DNA of 64,000 nucleotides from Methanosarcina siciliae T4/M. GTDB taxonomy: Archaea > Halobacteriota > Methanosarcinia > Methanosarcinales > Methanosarcinaceae. The first letter of the stretch is position 1. Each line of letters starts with the position of its first letter. The notes beneath the pieces were generated by a model that made no database searches, was not told the DNA's origin, and saw only the letters and a list, made by a program, of their open reading frames with translations. The DNA lies in assembly GCF_000970085.1 (NCBI RefSeq), contig NZ_CP009506.1, positions 1,054,001 through 1,118,000 of the forward strand, read 5' to 3'. Position numbers and translations under genes: made by a program. This document shows positions 57,121-64,000 of this stretch, piece by piece.

Positions 57121-57415
57121 AGTCTGTTTCGACAGAGTTGCGGCTCTGCAGTGTGCTGTCTGTTTCGGCAGAGTTGCGGCTCTGCAGTGCGCTGTCTGTT
57201 TCGCTTTGCTCAAGCAGACTATTTGTGGGTTGAGAAGTGAGCTTTGCTCAAGCGGATTACTTGATGCTTAGAGTCTGGAACTTTGATCAAGAGGAATAAT
57301 TAGATTTCTCTTACCCGTGCAAGTTATTCACTGAACCAAACTATTCTTGTCCCGCCCGACGCAGGAGAGCGATCTTTCCCGCTAAAAAGAGGGCTCATTT
57401 GAGATCAGTCAGCAA
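57121..57415. repeat. Dispersed hairpin repeat, copy 3 (double hairpin)
   Basis: Two hairpins in tandem: (G)ACAGAG-TTGCGG-CTCTGC near 57132-57149 and GCAGAG-TTGCGG-CTCTGC at 57168-57185, each followed by AGTGYGCTGTCTGTTTCG. Then CTCAAGCAGACTATTTGTGG, TACTTGATGCTTAGAGTCTG, GAACTTTGATCAAGAGGAAT, and the block CCGACGCAGGAGAGCGATCT near 57358-57377. It matches copy 4 at 63761-64000 over about 240 bases. Confidence 0.85.
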
Positions 57416-57629
57416 TACTGATCGATTGCCCTGGTCCCGCATAAATCCTGTCTAATTCGTTGGGTTAGGTGCAGGCAGGTATGAACAGTTTTACCCGGGT
57501 CCCCGAACAGTAGATCGAAAATACAAGAACTAACGGGATAATCCCCCAAAACCGGATAAAATAAAAATTAATTAAAAAGTTCAAGATCCCGAACAAAAAT
57601 TTGCTTTTTTCATATAGATCTATACTCAG
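57416..57629. other. Intergenic region
   Basis: No gene seen; it separates the repeat from the membrane protein gene on the minus strand. Confidence 0.35.
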
Positions 57630-58016
57630 TTATTTTAAAAATTTTTTAGCGAAGATCCATTGCTGCTTACGTATGTAGTATACAGAAATAACCGAGGCCC
57701 ATGAAAAAAAAGCAATTAACATTAATGAATTAATGGAACCAATGGAATTTGTAAACAATAAAAAAACAGTGCCCATAAAGAAAAATAAAGATAGTAACAA
57801 AATTCCCAAACCTGCAAATATTTTTATCTGATAGTTGAAATAAATAAAGTTATAAGTTTTATCTTCACAGGGGTCAGAACCAGCACCTTTCTCTAATTTT
57901 GTACGTATGTTCAGGCTATCTGAGGAACTTAAAGAATCAGGAGAACTGTAGGAATTTTTACCATCAAGCGAATATAAAGAGTCTTTATTCCATAATCCAG
58001 TCTTTCTTTTAAACAT
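57630..58016 (-). CDS. Small membrane protein, unknown function
   Basis: A 128-residue protein. The N-terminal 60 residues are polar and Ser/Asp-rich (KNSYSSPDSLSSSDSLNIRT), followed by two membrane segments (IFAGLGILLLSLFFFMGTVF, SLMLIAFFSWASVISVYYIR) and a basic tail. No recognised family. It is divergent from the secretion ATPase 247 bases away; a link is possible but not shown. Confidence 0.55.
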   Translation of the reverse strand: MFKRKTGLWNKDSLYSLDGKNSYSSPDSLSSSDSLNIRTKLEKGAGSDPCEDKTYNFIYFNYQIKIFAGLGILLLSLFFFMGTVFLLFTNSIGSINSLMLIAFFSWASVISVYYIRKQQWIFAKKFLK

Positions 58017-58263
58017 TATTCATAATAGCTTAATTGTAATACATATAATTAATTAATTTTGCTGATATTTATTCAATTAAAATAATAAATACATATTAGT
58101 TTCTACATACAAACCAGTTTAAGAAATTGGTTATTTATTAACGAAATAATTTTACTTGTGCATATTAATCTTAAGTACCATATTTAATTTTTGATAGTCC
58201 TGTACTCCGATCGATAGAAACTCTTATTACATTTGAAGTTAAATTCCAAAGTAATCCGGGGAA

Positions 58264-60957
58264 ATGGGGGTTTCTATTCTGAATATAATGCTAAAACTTC
58301 AGGACGCTGCCTGCAGCCTGCAGGATACTGTTAAGAGTTTAATTCCGTGCCTGCTTCAAGTAAAAGATAAAGAGGAAGAAAAAAACTGCCCGCACAGGAT
58401 AAAGCAGACGAAAAACCGGAAAACAATTGTAATCAACTGCAGGGAATGCGAAGCCGGGTCTTCCCTTAATGATCCGCAGTGCAGGGAAAATATCTTCGGC
58501 ATCCTCCGGAGGGAGGTTCATGCCGATTGTCTTGTACTCTCAAGGCTCTATGAACGGGACTACGAAGGAAAATCCCTCTCCTTGCTTTATGATTTGGCAG
58601 GTTTCAAAGGAACCGTTGCTGCTTACAGGAGCATTGAAGTTGTGCCTGAAGCATGTGCCTGTCCCGAAAAAAAGGCGTGCAGCCTTGAGCGAAAAGAGAT
58701 AATTGCTTCTCTCTCCGAAACCGTGGGAACCGATCCCTTAAAAGCCCGGCTGGAGCTAGGAGAGCTTATTCACAAAAAAAAGGCTGGCAGAGTTCCGGAA
58801 ACAACTTCTATTTGTCTTGAATGCTCGGAGTGTTTCTATAGCATCCTGAATGAAATTGAAGAAAAAATATCCTGTTTTCCTGAAGTCCAGATTACCAGAA
58901 AATCAGGAAAGAAAATCGAGACCCTTATAAAAAATACTCCGGGAGAAATAACTCCTGCTTCCTTATCCAGAAATGTTTCGCTCTCACTTTCCGGGGCTGG
59001 AAAAAAACAGGAGAACAATAGACAGGAAAACGAAAGAAAAGAGAATCAGAGACAAGAGAACGAAAGAAAAGAGAATCAGAGACAAGAGAACGAAAGAAAG
59101 GAGAACAAAAAGCCAGATGATAATTTTTTCGCCTACGAAAGCAGGATCAAATCTCATGTCAGGCCGCCTTTTTCCAGTTCGCGAATTTACACCGAAGCTC
59201 CTGAAAATACCGAATTTCTCGAATGTTATGACATAAACGGCAGAGAAGGAAGAAACCTTGAGGTCACCATTTACCGCTACACAGACAGGCCTGAAAGACT
59301 TTACATGATCCGGCCTCCCGAGTATAATCTCAGGCAGGAGGAACTCAGGCTCCTTGAGAAAATAAGGAGAAAAATGATCCGGCACAGACCAAAGGACCTC
59401 GCCTTTGCAGACCCGACCGGAGCCAGGGAGTACTTCAAACGCCTAGCAAAAGACTTGCTGGGGGAAGAACTTCTCGAAAGCGGGAAAGCCTGCAGCCCGG
59501 ATGAGCTTGAAAGCTATGCCGACCTACTTGCAAGGTATACGAACGGGCTCGGGATCGTAGAAGACCTCCTTTCCGATGCGAGGATAACGGACGTGTACAT
59601 CAATGCCCCTGCGGATACAAACCCCGTGCACGTTGTGATGGAAGGGGAAGAATGTACGAGCAACGTCTTTCTTTCGCAGGACGACCTTGACGCCCTGGTC
59701 TCAAGGTTCAGGACAATTAGCGGCAGGCCATTTGGAGAAGCTGTCCCGGTACTTGAACTCAACCTTGAAGCTTTCGGGGTTAGGGTATCCGTAATAGGAG
59801 ACCCGCTAAGTGCAAACGGGCTTGCCTACGCTTTCCGTAAACACTCCCTTACACCCTGGACCCTGCCGAAACTGATCAATACAGGCTCTATTTCTCCTTT
59901 TGCAGCAGGGTTTTTGAGTTTCCTTATGGACGGGCAAGCTTCGGTCCTTGTAGCCGGGGAAGTGGGAGCAGGAAAGACATCTCTTATGACGGCAATGCTT
60001 CTTGAAATCCCGCAGAAGTACAGGATTCTGACAATCGAAGACACCCACGAACTCCCGACAGAACAGCTTCAAACCCTGGGCTGGAAAGTACAGGGTATGA
60101 GTTCCCATTCTTCGGTCCTGAAGTCAGGAGCGGAAATGAGCCCCGAAACCGCCCTTCGGGCCGCCCTGCGGCTTGGGAGTTCTTCTCTGGTGCTGGGGGA
60201 GGTCCGGGGGCCCGAAGTAAAAGTGCTTTACGAAGCCATGCAGGTCGGAAATACCGGGAATTCCGTAATAGGAACGATACACGGCTCATCCGTTGAAAAC
60301 ATATACGAGAGAGTCGTGCACACCCTTGGCGTCCCTCCGGCTTCTTTCAAAGCGACCGATGCAGTGATAATCTGTTCGGGAATCAGGCCCGGGGGTAGTA
60401 TGAAAAAGTTGAAGCGGGTGAGTCGGATTTCGGAAGTGGCCGGCACGTCGATAGAAGACCCCGAACCTTCGGAACTCTTCAGGGATATCATGTATTATGA
60501 TGCTGCTCAGGACTGTCTGCTTGCAGGAGAGGTGCTTGAACAGGGGCAGTCCGAACTTATAGGGAAGATTGCCCTAAAATGGGGTATTTCCATTGACAGT
60601 GCCCTGAAAAATATAGAACTCAGGACAAGGATAAAAGAAAGGATTGCAGCTGAAGGGGATCGCAGCCCGTTCCTGCTTGAAGCCGACGCCGTAAGCGAGG
60701 CAAACAATATGTTCTGGCTGCTTTCGGATTCCAAAAAAGCAGGTAACGGAGGATTTGAAGCAGATCTTGGAGCTTCCTTGCGAGATGAATCTGAAGAGCT
60801 TTACAGGCAGTGGGAAACATGGTTTGAAAACTTTTCCCGGGTGTGGGACGGAGCAGAGAAAAAAGGAAACGGAAAAAGAGGATCAGAGAAACAACTGGCA
60901 CAAGAAAAATTATTGGGAAAGGAAAAACAGCTGCCAGAAATAAAAATAACTTCCTGA
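58264..60957 (+). CDS. Type II/IV secretion-type ATPase with Cys-rich N-terminus
   Basis: An 897-residue GspE/TadA-type ATPase, longer than usual. Walker A GEVGAGKTS (565-573), Asp box ILTIEDTHELP, Walker B-like SLVLGEVRG (641-648) and His box GNTGNSVIGTIHGSS are present. The N-terminal 215 residues contain Cys clusters (CPHRIKQ, NCRECEAG, ACACPEKKAC, CLECSECF) that may bind a metal. A repeated KENQRQENER element (about 257-283) links it to the core. It powers assembly of pili or secretion filaments with the membrane protein encoded next. No pilin gene is visible nearby. Confidence 0.87.
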   Translation: MGVSILNIMLKLQDAACSLQDTVKSLIPCLLQVKDKEEEKNCPHRIKQTKNRKTIVINCRECEAGSSLNDPQCRENIFGILRREVHADCLVLSRLYERDYEGKSLSLLYDLAGFKGTVAAYRSIEVVPEACACPEKKACSLERKEIIASLSETVGTDPLKARLELGELIHKKKAGRVPETTSICLECSECFYSILNEIEEKISCFPEVQITRKSGKKIETLIKNTPGEITPASLSRNVSLSLSGAGKKQENNRQENERKENQRQENERKENQRQENERKENKKPDDNFFAYESRIKSHVRPPFSSSRIYTEAPENTEFLECYDINGREGRNLEVTIYRYTDRPERLYMIRPPEYNLRQEELRLLEKIRRKMIRHRPKDLAFADPTGAREYFKRLAKDLLGEELLESGKACSPDELESYADLLARYTNGLGIVEDLLSDARITDVYINAPADTNPVHVVMEGEECTSNVFLSQDDLDALVSRFRTISGRPFGEAVPVLELNLEAFGVRVSVIGDPLSANGLAYAFRKHSLTPWTLPKLINTGSISPFAAGFLSFLMDGQASVLVAGEVGAGKTSLMTAMLLEIPQKYRILTIEDTHELPTEQLQTLGWKVQGMSSHSSVLKSGAEMSPETALRAALRLGSSSLVLGEVRGPEVKVLYEAMQVGNTGNSVIGTIHGSSVENIYERVVHTLGVPPASFKATDAVIICSGIRPGGSMKKLKRVSRISEVAGTSIEDPEPSELFRDIMYYDAAQDCLLAGEVLEQGQSELIGKIALKWGISIDSALKNIELRTRIKERIAAEGDRSPFLLEADAVSEANNMFWLLSDSKKAGNGGFEADLGASLRDESEELYRQWETWFENFSRVWDGAEKKGNGKRGSEKQLAQEKLLGKEKQLPEIKITS
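59031..59105. repeat. 30-bp in-frame tandem repeat inside ATPase gene
   Basis: A 30-base unit (CGAAAGAAAAGAGAATCAGA, then GACAAGAGAA) occurs at 59031-59060 and 59061-59090, with a partial third copy to 59105. It encodes the charged linker KENQRQENER. Being a multiple of three, it can change copy number without breaking the frame. Confidence 0.85.
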
Positions 60958-60969
60958 GGGGGCAGGAGT

Positions 60970-62907
60970 GTGGAAGTAAACAGCTGGTACGTCAGAGCCT
61001 GTAAGACCACGGCGAAGCAGTGGGTATGGGCTGTCCCGGACCCTGAGGCCTTCAGCAGGAAATGCGAAAAAAGCGTGAGCCCTGAGTACAGAGACGCCCT
61101 CCGGTTTACGGGTTTTGACCTTGAAGCCTTCGAGACGGTTTTATTTTCTTACGTGGGGACATTCGTAACCTTAATTTTACTTCTCGGGTTAGACCTTTTC
61201 CTTCTTCTTTCCAGGAGTTTCGAACCCAGGACTCTTTTCATAATGGGAACCCTGACCTTTATCCTCCCGCTGATAGTTCTCTGCTACCTGAGCGAGTATG
61301 TGAAGATAAAGGCCAGCTTTATGAAAATCTCCTCCCTCGGAGATATCCCTGAAATCCTGAGCTATATCATCATGTCAATGAAGCTGGTCCCCAATCTCGA
61401 ACACGCCGTATTCTTCGCAGCCCGGAACTCGGAGAGGCCGCTTGCCACGGACCTAAAGAAACTGACCTGGGACCTGAACCTGAGGCTCTACAGCAGTATG
61501 GACGATGCTCTCCTCTCTTTTGCCGACCTGTGGGGTAGGAACAGTGAATACTTCAAGCGCTCCCTCCACCTGATCAAGAGTTCCACGGCTGAACCGGATG
61601 AAGCCCAGAGGATCATCACCCTGAACCGCGCGCTCGACATCAGCCTTGAAGGAACGGAAAGCCTGATGGAGGCTTTTGCCGAAAAGCTGAAGACCCCGAG
61701 TTACATCCTCTACTCGATTTTTATCCTGATCCCCCTTGCCCTTGTCGCTCTCCTGCCAGCGGTTACGGTTGTGGGGATGAAGCCCGAGATTACGGACCTC
61801 ATCCTTCTCTACGATCTTGTATTTCCCGTCCTTGCAGCGGTATATTCGGAGTACATCCTGATGCAGAGGCCTGTTGCCTTTATCCCACGGCAGATTCCGG
61901 ATTCCCACCCTGACCTTTCGGATATCGCACAAAAAAAGCGGTTTGCAATAACGCTTTCAGTCCTGGCCTTTTTGTTGATAGCCTCTTCAGGATACCTCCT
62001 GCTTCTGATCGGAAACCCGGGAGAAATGGTATCAACCGAACCCCTCGAAGGATATCTTCCCCCGACCCTCCCTATAGTTGTGGGAGGAACTGCCGGAATC
62101 TCGATTTACCTGTACTTCTCGTCTATTCCATATAAGAAAATAAGAGACCGGATAAAACAGATGGAGCTGGAATTTGCAGATTCCCTCTTTGTGCTAGGAA
62201 GAAGGATTTCGGAAGGAAAAGCCCCGGAAGAAGCCTTTGCCCACACCTCCAGAACCATGGAAGGCTCAAAAATCGGGGAAGCCTTTGAGGAAATTTCCAT
62301 GAACCTGTTCAGCATGAGGACAAATCTCAGGGATGCGATCTTTGACGAAGAGTTCGGAGCTTTCAGACACATATATTCCGAGAGGATAAGAAACACAATG
62401 CTCCTCTTTACGGAAAGTGTCCATAAAAACCACGAAGCTGCAGGAGCTTCGATAATCAAGCTTGCCGACCACTTAAAAGAACTCAGTGCCGTAGAAGAGC
62501 GGATCAGGCGTTCCCTCTATGACGTCACCTCGACAATGCGTTCGACTGCTGCAATTTTTGCCCCCCTTATTGCCGGAATTACCCTTGCCCTTTCCGAAGT
62601 TATTACAAAAATCCTGAACCAGGTGGCAGAAAGGGTCAGTAGGGTACCCGCAGACCTTTCCGGAATGCCCGTAGAAATCAATCCTGAAAGTTTTTCCCAA
62701 TCCATTCCTCCGGACCAGTTTATGCTTGCTATAGGGGCTTACGTTGTCATAATCAGTGCAATCCTTACCCGCTTTGCAGGAGCTATAGAATACGGAGGGG
62801 ATAGGGCACAGCTGAAATACGACCTCGCCTGCATGCTCCCGATTACAGTGCTTATCTTTGCGGTCTCGGCTGCTGCTTCGAGGGTTGTTTTCAGTGGGAT
62901 GGTGTGA
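60970..62907 (+). CDS. Type II secretion F-domain membrane protein (TadC/GspF-like)
   Basis: A 645-residue membrane protein with two T2SSF domains, one in each half (for example SLGDIPEILSYIIMSMKLVP and QMELEFADSLFVLGRRISEG with EEISMNLFSMRTNLRDAIFD), and hydrophobic segments near residues 60-120, 235-290, 325-380 and 510-640. This double form is typical of archaeal pilus platforms, which anchor the ATPase encoded 12 bases upstream. GTG start with AGGAG directly upstream. The pair is probably an operon; pilins, prepilin peptidase and other parts are not in the window. Confidence 0.87.
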   Translation: MEVNSWYVRACKTTAKQWVWAVPDPEAFSRKCEKSVSPEYRDALRFTGFDLEAFETVLFSYVGTFVTLILLLGLDLFLLLSRSFEPRTLFIMGTLTFILPLIVLCYLSEYVKIKASFMKISSLGDIPEILSYIIMSMKLVPNLEHAVFFAARNSERPLATDLKKLTWDLNLRLYSSMDDALLSFADLWGRNSEYFKRSLHLIKSSTAEPDEAQRIITLNRALDISLEGTESLMEAFAEKLKTPSYILYSIFILIPLALVALLPAVTVVGMKPEITDLILLYDLVFPVLAAVYSEYILMQRPVAFIPRQIPDSHPDLSDIAQKKRFAITLSVLAFLLIASSGYLLLLIGNPGEMVSTEPLEGYLPPTLPIVVGGTAGISIYLYFSSIPYKKIRDRIKQMELEFADSLFVLGRRISEGKAPEEAFAHTSRTMEGSKIGEAFEEISMNLFSMRTNLRDAIFDEEFGAFRHIYSERIRNTMLLFTESVHKNHEAAGASIIKLADHLKELSAVEERIRRSLYDVTSTMRSTAAIFAPLIAGITLALSEVITKILNQVAERVSRVPADLSGMPVEINPESFSQSIPPDQFMLAIGAYVVIISAILTRFAGAIEYGGDRAQLKYDLACMLPITVLIFAVSAAASRVVFSGMV

Positions 62908-62939
62908 GGTTGAATATGAGCTGAAAAAATAAAGGAGAG

Positions 62940-63072
62940 ACGACACCACAGCCATAGCGGGAAATATCCTCTACCGGCTCGGAATTATGATTATTGGAAT
63001 TACAGACTGAGACTGCGATAACGTTACCTGCAAGACAAAAATCTTTCCCGCATTCAAATGACCTCGGGAGCA
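62940..63072 (+). pseudogene. Truncated copy of DUF2117 gene 3' region
   Basis: About 133 bases match 52298-52443 of the DUF2117 gene: DTTAIAGNILYRLGIMIIGI, TD, TGA, DCDNVTCKTKIFP. GGG has become TGA relative to the parent (TDGDCDN). The copy ends at CTCGGGAGC, just before the HEPN gene's stop, so the duplication joined this fragment to the HEPN/MNT module. Confidence 0.8.
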
Positions 63073-63077
63073 AAAGA

Positions 63078-63428
63078 TTAATTGTTTCCATTAAGATCCT
63101 GGATAATTTCCATGACTATTTTTTTGAGAACAGGAACATCCTCCTTTATGGTATCCCAGACAGCATTGATGTCCACACCGAAATAATCGTGGATCAATTT
63201 ATCTCTCATACCTGCTATTCCTCTCCAGTGGACCTGTGGATATTTATCTCTCAGAGACTTTGATAATTTTTTAGTAGCCTCGCCGATTATCTGGATTTGC
63301 CTGATAGTCGCATCCTGAAAAAGGCTATTTGATAGGAACTCTTCTTCGGTAAGATCTTCTGTATATTTTTCAATCAAGGAGACTGACTGGAGGATGTGGC
63401 TGAGATATACTCTGTCGTCCTTTTTCAT
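63078..63428 (-). CDS. HEPN-type toxin (DUF86)
   Basis: A 116-residue HEPN protein of the DUF86 family, a probable ribonuclease toxin. The catalytic RX4HXY motif is RDKLIHDYFG with R75, H80 and Y82. Other family features are KDDRVYLSHILQSVSLIEKY and QIIGEATKKLS. The start codon overlaps the stop of the upstream MNT gene (ATGA), so antitoxin and toxin are co-translated. Confidence 0.92.
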   Translation of the reverse strand: MKKDDRVYLSHILQSVSLIEKYTEDLTEEEFLSNSLFQDATIRQIQIIGEATKKLSKSLRDKYPQVHWRGIAGMRDKLIHDYFGVDINAVWDTIKEDVPVLKKIVMEIIQDLNGNN

Positions 63429-63721
63429 TCAGAGATCACTCTGGCTTCTTTTTTAATTCCATCAATCAGGTAAGGACTTATCGACTTCTCAGTAAGCAGG
63501 TCGACTTTTATGCCCAGGGAGTCAGAAAGCTCCAGTTCTATATTCACCAGAGTGAGCAGGCTTTTCCTTTCGGCAAACTCAACCAGGACATCAATGTCGC
63601 TTTCCGGTTTTTCGTCACCCCTAACGTAAGATCCAAAAACAGATACTTTAGTTGCCCCATATTTTTTCAGAAAGGAAGAAATTTTGCGAAACAAATCTTC
63701 CCTTTCTTCCACAGTGTGCAT
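63425..63721 (-). CDS. MNT-type nucleotidyltransferase antitoxin
   Basis: A 98-residue minimal nucleotidyltransferase starting MHTVEEREDLFRKISSF. The catalytic motif GSYVRGDEKPESDIDVLVEF is intact. MNT antitoxins inactivate HEPN partners, often by AMPylating a Tyr near the HEPN active site; Y82 of the partner fits. ATG 63721 is chosen to match the orphan paralog at 54189; an in-frame TTG eight codons upstream is inside a leader shared by both copies. This is the upstream gene of the pair. Confidence 0.92.
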   Translation of the reverse strand: MHTVEEREDLFRKISSFLKKYGATKVSVFGSYVRGDEKPESDIDVLVEFAERKSLLTLVNIELELSDSLGIKVDLLTEKSISPYLIDGIKKEARVISE

Positions 63722-63756
63722 GTTGATATATCTCGTTTTTTTCAATTTAAATCTAT

Positions 63757-64000
63757 CCCGGCAGAGTTGCGGCTCTGCAGTACGCCGTCCGTTTCACTCG
63801 CTGTCGCTCGCTCAAGCAGACTATTTATGGGTTAAGAAGTGGACTGAGCTCAAGCGGATTACTTGATGCTTAGAGTCTGGAACTTTGATCAAGAGGAATA
63901 ATTAGATTTCTCTTACCCGCGCAACGCCATTCACTGAACCAAAACATTCTCATTCGACGCAGGAGAGTGGCGGTCTTTCCCGCGAAGTAGAGAGCTCATC
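63757..64000. repeat. Dispersed hairpin repeat, copy 4 (reaches window end)
   Basis: GCAGAG (63761-63766), TTGCGG, CTCTGC (63773-63778), then AGTACGCCGTCCGTTTCACT, CTCAAGCAGACTATTTATGG, TACTTGATGCTTAGAGTCTG, GAACTTTGATCAAGAGGAAT and the block TTCGACGCAGGAGAGTGGC near 63953. It is collinear with copy 3 for about 240 bases and is cut by the window edge. It lies just upstream of the MNT gene. Confidence 0.85.

Noticed and set aside
57074..57271. 65-codon frame
   Set aside because: It lies within the dispersed hairpin repeat and only reflects repeated GC-rich units.

Overview
The window looks like a chromosomal segment of a Methanosarcina-type methanogenic archaeon. The evidence is a complete coenzyme F420-reducing [NiFe] hydrogenase operon (frhADGB), a nickel CO dehydrogenase (CooS), a NikR regulator, archaeal DUF2117 and UPF0173 proteins, the long archaeal FKBP isomerase, many secreted small proteins, and many IS relics separated by long AT-rich intergenic stretches. 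The species cannot be fixed from the sequence alone.

Layout. 1-9 kb: small secreted proteins (one with YxDG repeats, two tandem paralogs with WIPG motifs), a 26-bp minisatellite, a membrane protein with a cytoplasmic winged helix, one IS630-type element, a broken gene of possible plasmid or viral origin, and a HicBA toxin-antitoxin pair. 9-15 kb: a second IS630 copy inserted inside a decayed ISL3 transposase, a secreted orphan protein, an IS1-type element next to the tail of a tyrosine recombinase, and a GNAT enzyme. 15-24 kb: tRNA-Ser(UGA), FKBP isomerase, NikR, two related GNAT enzymes around an IS1634-type relic, a CaCA cation exchanger, an ACT-domain protein and a small winged-helix protein. 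24-33 kb: a second IS1 copy with a clean 8-bp target duplication, two tandem sodium/alanine symporters (the first broken by one stop codon), a three-gene MacB/LolCDE-like export cluster, and an IS630/ISH3 scar.

33-46 kb: frhADGB on the minus strand with three 18-bp repeats in its leader, a double-CDGSH iron-sulfur protein, a bacterial-looking catalase-peroxidase (katG) divergent from a PerR-type regulator whose start is overlapped by a perfect 16-bp palindrome, and two tandem LarA-like nickel racemases with near-identical 5' halves. 46-54 kb: a large secreted deacetylase-like protein, a stand-alone cooS, a metallo-beta-lactamase-fold hydrolase, a DUF2117 protein, a frameshifted Fic protein and an orphan MNT nucleotidyltransferase. 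54-57 kb: a DUF2971 relic, then a Cys-rich 114-residue protein followed by a radical SAM/SPASM protein, which is the best candidate for an undescribed system (a possible RiPP locus). 58-64 kb: a secretion ATPase and its membrane partner, a truncated copy of the DUF2117 gene, an intact HEPN/MNT toxin-antitoxin pair, and a copy of a dispersed hairpin repeat.

How it fits together. Nickel is a common thread: NikR, the Frh hydrogenase, CooS and the two LarA-like proteins all sense or use nickel. Oxidative defence is represented by katG/PerR. The rest is accessory: at least five transposase families, three toxin-antitoxin-like loci, tandem repeats in promoters, and a dispersed repeat of about 250 bp seen in several states of completeness. 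Several genes carry single-base lesions (in-frame TGA or one-base frameshifts), so either this region is decaying or the assembly holds some errors.
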